A program made the translations under genes and the position numbers. A stretch of DNA of 46,354 nt. It comes from a virus. Position 1 is the first letter of the stretch. Each line of letters starts with the position of its first letter. A model generated the notes under the pieces. It ran no database searches and was not told the origin of the DNA. It saw only the letters and a program-made list of their open reading frames with translations. This document shows positions 7,655-16,462 of this stretch, piece after piece. The stretch spans positions 1 to 46,354 of IMG/VR virus record IMGVR_UViG_3300030102_000659; one strand, 5' to 3'.

Positions 7655-8662
7655 TTATCTCCTTGGTCTAAATGCTCGTTGGAACATCTGTGTTGTCATT
7701 GTATCACCTTGTTCGCTTTGTGGCAACCTCATGATACCTTTATTTAATTTACTATTACTTAAATATTTACCTTGATTAGCGACAGTAATGGGGTTATCGC
7801 TTATATTTAATTCGTCTGGTCTATCTGGTGGTCTATCTGGTATTCTGGGCATTTTTTCTAACTTTATTGGAGGAGGAAACATTCCAGGAGCTCTGCCAAA
7901 ACTTCTAGGATTTATTGCTCTAGTTAAAGGTGTTGCACCACTATCCGTTGCATACGGTGTATACGGATTATTTATTACATTACCCGTGTAATAGTTTATA
8001 GGTCCACTTGGTGGTGGAGGAGGAGGTGGTGGAGGTGGGTCCTTTGGTGGGTCCTTTGGTGGGTCCTTTGGTGGGTCTTCGTCTATTCTGTCATCATAAG
8101 GTGGTTCATATGGCTGTCTTCCAGGAGGTCTATATCCAGGAGGAGGTGTATCTATTGGTGGTTCAAACGGTGGTTCAAACGGTGGTGTAAAAGGTGGTTC
8201 AAACGGTGGTGTAAAAGGTGGGGCGTCTATTGGTATATCTAATGGTGGTTCAAATATATCTATAAAAGGATTATCATCAAACCTTTGTCCTGTTATTGTA
8301 GGAGGAAGGTCTGCTATAAAAGGAGGTCTATTTTCCATAGGTGGTGGCATATTTATCATGTCATCACGAAAATCCGTTCCGCCCATAGGGGGATTGTATA
8401 TATTACTTGTATAGTTAGACGGAACGGAATCGTTAAAAAGTCCTGCTATACCTTGTTCTTTTTCTTTAGCTAATGTATCTTTAAAATCTGCAACATCTGC
8501 TTCGTACTGGTCAGTAGCCATGTTCCTAGAATTATTAGCGTCTTTTCTTAAACTTATTGCTTCTAATACAGGGTCTTCTCTATATTGAAAAGAAGGAGGT
8601 TTGCTTCCTGCTAAACCTCTAATACCCATTCCTCTATCTAAATCAAAATTAAATCTATTCAT
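7655..8662 (-). CDS. Proline-rich virion-type protein
   Basis: 335 residues, about a third proline in the middle. It holds tandem PPFEPPFTPPFEPP units (about residues 145-170), then PKDPPKDPPKDPP and a run of ten prolines (about 200-220). Such extended polyproline segments form stiff linkers. No enzymatic domain is visible. Its start overlaps the stop of the 1221-residue gene (TAATG), so it is translated in coupling with it. Likely structural or ejection-associated by position. Confidence 0.7.
   Translation of the reverse strand: MNRFNFDLDRGMGIRGLAGSKPPSFQYREDPVLEAISLRKDANNSRNMATDQYEADVADFKDTLAKEKEQGIAGLFNDSVPSNYTSNIYNPPMGGTDFRDDMINMPPPMENRPPFIADLPPTITGQRFDDNPFIDIFEPPLDIPIDAPPFTPPFEPPFTPPFEPPFEPPIDTPPPGYRPPGRQPYEPPYDDRIDEDPPKDPPKDPPKDPPPPPPPPPPSGPINYYTGNVINNPYTPYATDSGATPLTRAINPRSFGRAPGMFPPPIKLEKMPRIPDRPPDRPDELNISDNPITVANQGKYLSNSKLNKGIMRLPQSEQGDTMTTQMFQRAFRPRR
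8034..8077 (+). repeat. 12-bp tandem DNA repeat (PKDP-coding)
   Basis: Unit GGTGGGTCCTTT repeats almost perfectly about 3.6 times, and on the minus strand codes for the PKDPPKDP run of the proline-rich protein. The near-perfect copies suggest recent slippage expansion. Confidence 0.8.
8157..8222 (+). repeat. 12-bp tandem DNA repeat (PPFE/PPFT-coding)
   Basis: Units GGTGGTTCAAAC and GGTGGTGTAAAA alternate five to six times, coding on the minus strand for PPFEPPFT repeats. It is a separate expansion from the one at 8034-8077. Confidence 0.8.
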
Positions 8663-11600
8663 TATCGCCTTGCATTTCTTCTTATATCCATTATTTTTTC
8701 TAAAGTTCCAGGAGGCACAGGTAATCCAGCTTCTATTAAATCTATTCTTTTTTCTTCTTTTCTATCAAAATCTAATACATATAAATCTTCTGCGTCATAC
8801 ATATCCATATCATTAGCTAAATCTTGAGAAGCAACACTTCCCCATGAAACTAAAAAACGAATAGAAGCGTCTCTGTTTATTTTATTTTGTGCCATATCCA
8901 TATATTTTTTGAACGCTTTCGGGTCTAACATCATTTCTGCCATTACTGTTCTTTGATTTTCTCCCATTCTTCTTGTAAGAGCAGTCATTCTTCTACCAAA
9001 TTGTGTTAAAGGTGGAATCCAAGTTTTCATTGTATACTGGAAAACAGTTTCAGATTTAGCTAAAGAAGCAGCAACTTGTTCTTCATTGACTACTCCTTTT
9101 TGATTTTTAGAAACCATATCTGCAAATCTTCTAAACTGTTTTGTATATTCATCACCAGCATCAAACAAAAGAGGTTTTATAAAACCTTCAAAAGTTAAAT
9201 CGTCTGTTGTTGAACCTGGAGGTCCAAAACCTTCTGTCACAAGTTTTATAACTTTATCTGCATTAACTGCTCTAACTTCTGTACCCATTCCAGAAGGAAC
9301 ATCTGTAACAGTATTTTTAATCCATTGTAAAGTAGCATTTTTTATATCCGTTTGTAAAAATTGATTATCACCAACAAGATTTATAAGTTGTTTAACGTCA
9401 GCAGCTGCTTGTCCTGATATTTTTTGAGAAGGGGTAGTTTCTAATATACTTTCTACAAAATTATATATACCTGCGGATGAATCATTTGGAGCATATTTAA
9501 CTCGTAAAGCTTCTACAATATTATCATAATATTGTAATTGAGTTACGGCTTCTTCAAAATCTGTAACTGTATTTCCAAATAATCTTTTATAATCGTCTCC
9601 ATAAAGAGTTTTTAAAGTACCTTTATAATCCTGAATGAATTTACGATATTTATTGCCTTTTTGTAGACTTGTTAAGTCAGGGTCTTCAAAAATATTACGA
9701 TTTATCCACGAAAACACACCTTCTTGTAAATCTTTTATTTCATTAGTATTTTTATTTGATTTTAAAACTGTTAAAAAATCATTTAAAGGAGTATTTACAT
9801 CAGCTCTTTTAGTATTAGTTGCTAATAATGTATCTATTACTCTTTCTGGATAAGTTTGTTTTACGTTTCTAAATAATTGAGCATTAGCTAATCTTCTAGT
9901 TTCTTGTGAAACTTTCCAAGCATTTTCTAAATCAACTCCATAATTATTTTCTAATCTCCAATTTTCTAGAGCAGCGTTTTGAGCTTTTGTTAATTTTTTA
10001 TTAGGAACTGACTCGCCTATTGAAGCAAAATATCTTTTTTTAGCTTCTTCAAGAATAGGCTCCATCATTTGTTTTTCTATACCTCGTTCTAAATTTCTAG
10101 CTTTATTAGATAAAATAGGATTACTATCGGCTGTTTCAGAAGCTAATTTATTAAGCCCCATACGATACTGGTCTAATTCTTCAAAAGTAAATTTTATTTG
10201 TTCTTTACCAGCAAAAACTCCGTCTGGTGTTTTACCTTGAAAACGAAATCTCAAATCTCTAGGTATTGAATTAAAAAATTCATCAGCAGCTGCTACTTTG
10301 TTTTTATAACCAAAAACGACATTAGAATCAGACCTTATATTTTTCCATTCACTTGTTGGTTTACGTAAATAACCTGCACCAGTTGTTAAATTAGCATATC
10401 TTTTTTTAACTAAGGTATAATCCTCGTCTGCTTTACTTTTAAATTTTTTTATAATTTCATCTAAATTCTTTTGTGTTCTTATAAATATTGGACTTCCTGA
10501 AGCTTCTGGATTTAAAACATCATCTAATAAAAGAGTTCCTTCTCCTCCTTCAATTTTTGAAACTCTGTCAGCATATTCTCTTCGCATTTGCCCAACTATT
10601 TCTTCCATTTTTGCTTCTATATCTTTTATTCTAACTTTTGCTGTTGATGTAAGTCCTTCACCTACAGTAGCTCCTGTAGCTGTACTACCTGCGTCACTAA
10701 AATAATCAGTCATATAACGTATAAATTGTTCAGCAACTTCTTCATTACCTGCCTGTATTTTAAGAAATTGTTTTTGTATTTTAGGGTCATCTGCGCTTCT
10801 TACAAAAATTTCAAATAAAGTATTAGCCGTGATATCAGGGTCATCTAAAGCAGACACGAGTGTCGGGTTATACATGGTTAATTCATCAGAAGTGTACTCA
10901 GCCAATCTTTTCAAACTTTCTTTTATTTCTTTATTAGTTGCTTGACTAGGTCCGTATGCAAGATTTCTAGGACCTGTAAATTCTCCTGCTTCTTGTCTTC
11001 TTAATGTTTCATATAAATCATCCATTGTTTGATAAAAACTATGTGGAACTTCTTCACCAGTAAATCTTTTCCATACACTAGGAACAAACTTTATTGCACT
11101 AGTTACTGCAGCCGTTCCTCCAAATGCTAAAGCTCCTACAAGAGCAGTTTCTTTCAGAATATCATCAAAAGTACGGTCATGATAACCCTTACCTTTGCCT
11201 GCTGTTAATCTCATAAAATCACCACCAGCAGCACCAGTTGCCGATAAAAAAGACATACCACCTATTTGTAACATTCTTTTTGTAACCATAGGGTCAATAT
11301 AATTCATATCTCTAGACCATTTATTAGCTGCATTTTTTAATCTTGATGTCCTTAGACCCGTTCCCATTTTAGCAAATTTTGTCCCTTTAACAGCTTTGTC
11401 TAAATACTTAGTACCCCCAATAGTAAGAACTATATCTCCTACCATTGCAGGAGCTTCTTTTGCAGCAAACTGTTTAACGTCTTCCCAATCAACAAAAGGA
11501 CTATTAATTATTTTATATTCATCTTCTCCGTCTTTTTTAAATTTAATACCTAATCCAGGATTTCCAGGATTTATGTATTGAAAATCTCCTGATATATCTA

Positions 11601-12327
11601 AACCTAAATCTTTAAATCTTTTCTTTGCATAAAAATCTAAATCTTCTTTAGTCATATTACGTGGCAAGAAAAATAAACCTCTGTTAAAAGCTTCAACTCC
11701 TTCAAAATCTATAACGTTTTCAGGGTCTACTCCCCATAAAGCTATTTCTTTTGCTCTTGCAAACCTTCCCATTCTAGGCTCTTCTCTAAGATTTTTATTA
11801 TAGTCATTAATTTCCATATACATTTGAAGCATTCCAGGAACTGGTCCTTCTCTGTTCTTAATAGCTTCTGCTGTTAAATGTGAGGGAATCTCTAGTCCAG
11901 GTCTATAAATACCTTGTGCTTCTTCTGCTCTAATTGTTTGACCTAATTCGGAAGTATACGCTTCCCAAGCGTCACCTAATTGAGGACGTCTTTCCATCAT
12001 ATTTTCATAAACATTGTAATCTACTACAGGAGCTGTATTATATGGGGCGATTCTTTGAGAATAAATTTTTTTAACAAAACCTTCATTTTTTGTACTAAAC
12101 CCTGTTTCTTCAGGATATACAGAAAAAACATAAGGTTTTATTTCTTCAGAATTATTAGCGATAGCTCTTAATTCATCATCACTTATTACTTGACCATAAG
12201 TTATATTTTCATTTTTAGGTAATGTACGATTTCTAAGCTGTTCTACTTTTTCATCACGTTTAGTAGTATAAGTATTCCAAACCTCTAATGGAATATTTTC
12301 TGGTTTATTAACGTTATCGATAGCCAT
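8662..12327 (-). CDS. Large internal/ejection-type virion protein
   Basis: 1221 residues, the largest gene in the window. Mostly alpha-helical and charged, with one clearly hydrophobic stretch near residues 390-410 (TALVGALAFGGTAAVTSAI) and a neighbouring Gly/Ala-rich segment. I do not recognise a transglycosylase, peptidase or polymerase motif. Size, helical character and place among low-complexity virion genes are like the internal core/ejection proteins of short-tailed phages, which are injected with the DNA. This is inference from context. Confidence 0.7.
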   Translation of the reverse strand: MAIDNVNKPENIPLEVWNTYTTKRDEKVEQLRNRTLPKNENITYGQVISDDELRAIANNSEEIKPYVFSVYPEETGFSTKNEGFVKKIYSQRIAPYNTAPVVDYNVYENMMERRPQLGDAWEAYTSELGQTIRAEEAQGIYRPGLEIPSHLTAEAIKNREGPVPGMLQMYMEINDYNKNLREEPRMGRFARAKEIALWGVDPENVIDFEGVEAFNRGLFFLPRNMTKEDLDFYAKKRFKDLGLDISGDFQYINPGNPGLGIKFKKDGEDEYKIINSPFVDWEDVKQFAAKEAPAMVGDIVLTIGGTKYLDKAVKGTKFAKMGTGLRTSRLKNAANKWSRDMNYIDPMVTKRMLQIGGMSFLSATGAAGGDFMRLTAGKGKGYHDRTFDDILKETALVGALAFGGTAAVTSAIKFVPSVWKRFTGEEVPHSFYQTMDDLYETLRRQEAGEFTGPRNLAYGPSQATNKEIKESLKRLAEYTSDELTMYNPTLVSALDDPDITANTLFEIFVRSADDPKIQKQFLKIQAGNEEVAEQFIRYMTDYFSDAGSTATGATVGEGLTSTAKVRIKDIEAKMEEIVGQMRREYADRVSKIEGGEGTLLLDDVLNPEASGSPIFIRTQKNLDEIIKKFKSKADEDYTLVKKRYANLTTGAGYLRKPTSEWKNIRSDSNVVFGYKNKVAAADEFFNSIPRDLRFRFQGKTPDGVFAGKEQIKFTFEELDQYRMGLNKLASETADSNPILSNKARNLERGIEKQMMEPILEEAKKRYFASIGESVPNKKLTKAQNAALENWRLENNYGVDLENAWKVSQETRRLANAQLFRNVKQTYPERVIDTLLATNTKRADVNTPLNDFLTVLKSNKNTNEIKDLQEGVFSWINRNIFEDPDLTSLQKGNKYRKFIQDYKGTLKTLYGDDYKRLFGNTVTDFEEAVTQLQYYDNIVEALRVKYAPNDSSAGIYNFVESILETTPSQKISGQAAADVKQLINLVGDNQFLQTDIKNATLQWIKNTVTDVPSGMGTEVRAVNADKVIKLVTEGFGPPGSTTDDLTFEGFIKPLLFDAGDEYTKQFRRFADMVSKNQKGVVNEEQVAASLAKSETVFQYTMKTWIPPLTQFGRRMTALTRRMGENQRTVMAEMMLDPKAFKKYMDMAQNKINRDASIRFLVSWGSVASQDLANDMDMYDAEDLYVLDFDRKEEKRIDLIEAGLPVPPGTLEKIMDIRRNARR

Positions 12328-12328
12328 T

Positions 12329-14074
12329 TTAGTCTAAATACTTACTCTCTTGTGCGTCTATATCGGGGTAGTCAGGAGTTGTTATCATTTCAGTTCCTGA
12401 TTCACTTACAGAAGTACCTTCTACAAAAGTATCTCGTGGATAAACCGAAGGTAAAGGACTTTGATGACGATACCATTCTTCTAAAATAGGTACTCCTCTT
12501 ATACTTACAATATCTTTATAACGGTCTTTAAATGGTACTAATTGATAATTAAGATAATCATCCCACATTTCTTGACCTGCTTCATTAAGAGGAGGATTAT
12601 AAAAAGGATATATTATAGAAGCTGCAGATTTATTTTCTTCTGGACTATATTGCCTCATGTCTCTTGCAGAAAGTCTTGTTTGAACATTTATATCTTGACC
12701 ATTTATTAAACTATCTATAAATCGTAATAAATTAGTTTTTTGTACTTTTGCATCATTACTATCTCCACCACCTACAATATCTAAAAAGAAAGCTAAATCT
12801 TTATCAGATAATGTTCTTCCTGTTTGACCTGAAGTAGCTGCTGCCATATACGCTAATTGTAAATAAGAAGCTGTAGTTATAGCTTTATTAGCAGAAGTAG
12901 TTTGAAATAAATCTCTAATATTTTTTCCTGTTACTTCGTTATAAGCAGGAGCTAATTTATCTAACATAGCTTGAACACGTTCTTCTTGTTCTTTTTGAGT
13001 CTCTCCGAACGCTGTAATATCGCCTCCTCCTTCGATAAAATCAGACATATCTTCCCAAATCAATTTTGCGTTAGTTCCTTTACCTGCAAATTTTGTTCCA
13101 CCAGTATCAGATTTACTCCAAAAATTATTTAAATTACCCTTTCCTAAAAGAGTTCCTATGGCTTCGAATTCTACAGCTGCGTTATTTCCAAGATTAACTA
13201 AACTAGCTATAAAAGCGTCAGGGTCTATTCTTTCTCCACTAATAGCAGGGTCTAAATTATTTATAATAAGGTCGTTAGCTACTCTTAATACTTGCATTGT
13301 TGATTGGTCTGTAGTTTTTATCTCATCAGTTATTTCTTTTAAACTAACTAATTGTTTATCTATAAAATCATTAATATTAGTGCCTGCTTGTCCTGGAATA
13401 AATTCTATGTAATTAGCAGGTAATGGAACTAATCCATCAGGAGTATACATATAACGTCTACCGTCTGTTGGATTTAAAATACCGTCTACTAATACTTGCT
13501 CTCCTGTTTTAGCAGCATTTAAATCGAAATAAGTTTTTAATTGATAAGGGTCATCGTTAGTGGCTTTTTGAACATAATCACCTCTAGCAGTCATTTTAGT
13601 AAGTCTATCTTTTTCTTCTGCACTTCTTAAATTAAGATAACTTTTAGCATAAGCAGGAGCTCCTCTACCCATTTGGCTAGCAACACCTATATTTATTATT
13701 TCATCTAAACCAAAACGATTCTTTTCTTCAGGTCTGCCATACAAGTTATAAGCGTCTATTTCTGCTTGTACTTTTTGATTTTGTTTTATATCTTGTAAAT
13801 TTTCAGGATTTAATACTGCTCGGTCATATAAAGATTGAAGATATTCTTCATCACTTCCTTTAGATTGACCAAGACCTAAAGCATCTGTAATTCCTCCAAT
13901 TACGAAAGGAAGTAAAGGAGCTAATTTTTCTTTATCTGTTGGTTCTGGAGCACGTCTAACAGGTGCACGAGTTGTTGGAAACCTCATTTGAGTCGGAGCT
14001 AATTTAACAGGCGTTATACCTGCGATACCGTCTTTACCGCCGAATGTTGGAAATGGAGTAAACTTAGTAGCCAT
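12329..14074 (-). CDS. Unknown virion-type protein
   Basis: 581 residues, soluble, with a proline-rich N-terminus (TTRAPVRRAPEPTDKEK, about 34-50) and a helical body; no membrane segment and no recognised domain. It lies between the 395- and 1221-residue proteins, sharing a single base with the former's stop. Probably part of the same internal or ejection complex. Confidence 0.7.
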   Translation of the reverse strand: MATKFTPFPTFGGKDGIAGITPVKLAPTQMRFPTTRAPVRRAPEPTDKEKLAPLLPFVIGGITDALGLGQSKGSDEEYLQSLYDRAVLNPENLQDIKQNQKVQAEIDAYNLYGRPEEKNRFGLDEIINIGVASQMGRGAPAYAKSYLNLRSAEEKDRLTKMTARGDYVQKATNDDPYQLKTYFDLNAAKTGEQVLVDGILNPTDGRRYMYTPDGLVPLPANYIEFIPGQAGTNINDFIDKQLVSLKEITDEIKTTDQSTMQVLRVANDLIINNLDPAISGERIDPDAFIASLVNLGNNAAVEFEAIGTLLGKGNLNNFWSKSDTGGTKFAGKGTNAKLIWEDMSDFIEGGGDITAFGETQKEQEERVQAMLDKLAPAYNEVTGKNIRDLFQTTSANKAITTASYLQLAYMAAATSGQTGRTLSDKDLAFFLDIVGGGDSNDAKVQKTNLLRFIDSLINGQDINVQTRLSARDMRQYSPEENKSAASIIYPFYNPPLNEAGQEMWDDYLNYQLVPFKDRYKDIVSIRGVPILEEWYRHQSPLPSVYPRDTFVEGTSVSESGTEMITTPDYPDIDAQESKYLD

Positions 14075-15261
14075 TATGCCATCATCGTAGGAAAAAATTG
14101 ATTTTGGAAACTAGGGTTATTATAGCCTCCACCAAAAGATGGATTCATATAACCACTACCTATACCTGTATTATAGTTTGTATTAGGATTGTTTGTATTA
14201 GGATTAGTACCTGCTATTGAATTAGCCACATTAGTTCCCATCAGACCTGTTCCCATAACACCTTGTGGAGTATATACTGAAGCTGAGCCTGGAGCCATAC
14301 TACCTCCCGCATACCCATAACCCCCCGCCATAGGTCCAAGAGAAGCTGTAAGTGCACCAACGTTTTGTAATGTTTGCATAGGTAAGTTGTATTGACCAAC
14401 GAAGTTTTGGTAATTTAAATCCATTAACGATTGTTGTCTACCTCTACCTAGACCACCCATATTCATCATTGATTGAATATCTTGTTGTTGTAGTTGTGGT
14501 AATAATTGTGCCATTTGACCGTATTGACCACCAAAACCACTTAATCCTTGACCACCTTGTAACCCCATACCGAAAATATTTTGTCCTAATTGAGATTGTA
14601 ATCCTGCAAGACCTGCTTGTCTTTGTTGTTGTGATTCAAATGCTTGTTGTGCTCTATTTGCAGCGTCTCGATATCCACCACTACGTATTTGACCTATTTG
14701 TTCCGCTGCACCTCTAGCAACATCACTAGCTAATTCACCACGTGTTAATCTTGACCTTGTACTTCCGAAAGCTCCACCTCTTACAGCTTTATCTCGCATA
14801 CCAATATCACTTTTAGCTAAACCTTCTGTAACGTCTTTCATTACTTGGTCTACTACTTGGTCTTCGAATGGGTTATAAAAACTACCTATACCTCTAGGGT
14901 CAAATCCTCTAGTTGATGCTAAACCTGAAGCTTCTGACCTACCTAATAAATTACGACCTAAATCTTGTCCTACTCTAAGACTAGAACTAGCTTCGTCTAA
15001 TAATCCTGCTTGTCTACCTAAATAAGGTCTATAACTACCGATAGCAGAATCAGCAAGTTGCATACCATATTGTTCTCTAGGGTCAAAATCGGCTACCCTT
15101 TGTCCTGTATAAGTATAAGGACTGGAATCAGCTTGCCCGTAATTTCTAAATTGTTGCCTTAAAAATTGTTGTGCAAAAGGAAATATATCCCCTTGTAAAA
15201 ATTGCCCTATATACGGGGCGGGGGCTTGACTGGAATATTCTTGGTCTTCTCTACTAGCCAT
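14074..15261 (-). CDS. Gln/Gly-rich virion protein, ejection-type
   Basis: 395 residues. The N-terminal half holds YNPFEDQVVDQVMKDVTEGL (about 128-147), a pattern that recurs in internal/DNA-transfer proteins of marine phages, followed by an Arg/Ala helix. The second half is rich in Q, G and N (SQLGQNIFGMGLQGGQGL, then NPNTNNPNTNYNTG) and lacks charge. No enzymatic motif. Its 5' end lies within the 3' end of the upstream gene (8-base overlap). Confidence 0.72.
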   Translation of the reverse strand: MASREDQEYSSQAPAPYIGQFLQGDIFPFAQQFLRQQFRNYGQADSSPYTYTGQRVADFDPREQYGMQLADSAIGSYRPYLGRQAGLLDEASSSLRVGQDLGRNLLGRSEASGLASTRGFDPRGIGSFYNPFEDQVVDQVMKDVTEGLAKSDIGMRDKAVRGGAFGSTRSRLTRGELASDVARGAAEQIGQIRSGGYRDAANRAQQAFESQQQRQAGLAGLQSQLGQNIFGMGLQGGQGLSGFGGQYGQMAQLLPQLQQQDIQSMMNMGGLGRGRQQSLMDLNYQNFVGQYNLPMQTLQNVGALTASLGPMAGGYGYAGGSMAPGSASVYTPQGVMGTGLMGTNVANSIAGTNPNTNNPNTNYNTGIGSGYMNPSFGGGYNNPSFQNQFFPTMMA

Positions 15262-16270
15262 ATCTTCTGTTTCCCATATCGTTAAATTTTTCTAACCTAG
15301 CAATACCCATAGCATGACTGCCGTCTCCTGCTGCGTCTACTGCCGCTTTAGATAACATAAACTCTCCGTTACTTGCCATAACAGGAATTAAATCATCTCT
15401 TGGACCTCCTGGACCATGCATAGCACCGCCGTGAGGCATGAACATAGGTCTATTTAATACTTTACCGTTTTTAGCAAAAGTAACACTTGAACCACCTAAC
15501 GGTGTTATATTTTCTAATTGATTTCTTCTCCGTGCTGCATTACCTGCAGGTAATGTTTTTGTACTAACAAGACTACCTTTTGGTTCTGGCATATCTCTAG
15601 TTGCCGCCATTATAATATCTATAATACCGCCCGTAAGAGCACTAAAAACTTCAGGATTAGCTGCAGCATATTCGTTTATACCTGCCATAGTGTTTTGAAA
15701 TCCAGTAGGAACTTCTTGTAATTCAGGAGTATCTGACATAACTCCAGGAGTATCTGTTTCAAAAGACATACTAAAATCTTGTACTAAATTTGAAGGGTCT
15801 TGTTCTAATTGAGCTACCATTGTATCAGCTAAATCAGGTTCCTCTATATTAGAGAAATCTATAATTTCTGAAGAAGGACGTTCATTCATAAAATCTATAT
15901 CTGGAAAAAGTTCTTTTATTTGTTCTAAACTAATTATCCCACCACCTTGATTTTTTCGTAATACTTTGCCGTAAGCAGCGTTTACTACGCCACCTTCTTC
16001 GTTCATACCTAATTGTTGTAATAACATCGATAATTGTTCTTCATCAGTCATTTCAGGCTCTGCCATATTTTGATATTCGAAATCGCCAAAATCTTGAACT
16101 TCACTGCCTGCTACAGGTGTAAATCCTCCACCCTCTCCAGGCTGTATAGAAGGTGCTGTACCACTACCAATAGGTCCTTTAGGGTCTTTCATTCTATTAG
16201 AAGCAACTTTACCAGCTATAAGATTAGAACCAAGCATAATGCCAAACATTTGTAAAGCAGTAAGAGGCAT
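15254..16270 (-). CDS. Virion-type protein with GPGGPRDD signature
   Basis: 338 residues. The C-terminus carries HGPGGPRDDLIPVMASNGEF followed by MLSKAAVDAAGDG, a short signature seen at the end of many phage structural or tape-like proteins. A hydrophobic N-terminus (LTALQMFGIMLGSNLIAG) may be membrane-active. The centre is acidic and low complexity. Its ATG overlaps the stop of the upstream 35-residue gene (TAATG). First large gene of the internal-protein block. Confidence 0.72.
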   Translation of the reverse strand: MPLTALQMFGIMLGSNLIAGKVASNRMKDPKGPIGSGTAPSIQPGEGGGFTPVAGSEVQDFGDFEYQNMAEPEMTDEEQLSMLLQQLGMNEEGGVVNAAYGKVLRKNQGGGIISLEQIKELFPDIDFMNERPSSEIIDFSNIEEPDLADTMVAQLEQDPSNLVQDFSMSFETDTPGVMSDTPELQEVPTGFQNTMAGINEYAAANPEVFSALTGGIIDIIMAATRDMPEPKGSLVSTKTLPAGNAARRRNQLENITPLGGSSVTFAKNGKVLNRPMFMPHGGAMHGPGGPRDDLIPVMASNGEFMLSKAAVDAAGDGSHAMGIARLEKFNDMGNRRYG

Positions 16271-16377
16271 TAGAATCTACTCCTAGTTTTTATTTTCTTT
16301 CCTTTAGACGTGTATATAACAAAACCAGAACGGCTCTGTGCTTTTTTCTTATATGTAGTTTTATCTACGCCAACCAT
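16270..16377 (-). CDS. 35-residue basic protein
   Basis: Short frame MVGVDKTTYKKKAQSRSGFV... ending TRSRF, about a third Lys/Arg. Support: a good AGGAGA five bases before ATG, and a TAATG overlap with the next gene. It is similar in style to the other tiny basic proteins near 22500. Function unknown, nucleic-acid binding likely by charge. Confidence 0.6.
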   Translation of the reverse strand: MVGVDKTTYKKKAQSRSGFVIYTSKGKKIKTRSRF

Positions 16378-16462
16378 GTTTCTCCTGCGTTATCTTAACG
16401 TTTTTGCGAGTTAAAGCTCACCCCGTAAACTGCAGCACTATGGCTGATATACTGATTATATA
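16378..16462 (-). promoter_or_regulatory. Short spacer between cyclase and virion block; possible promoter/operator
   Basis: 85 bases, the longest gap in this part of the genome. On the minus strand it holds TATAAT (16460-16455) and an inverted repeat GATATA-7-TATATC spanning it (16446 to about 16464). No good -35 is seen. A promoter here would let the virion block be expressed apart from the curli/cyclase cassette. Weak evidence. Confidence 0.3.

Noticed and set aside
16405-16422. CRP-like site TGCGA-N8-TCACC between cyclase and virion genes
   Set aside because: Spacing is eight instead of six and both arms deviate from TGTGA/TCACA.
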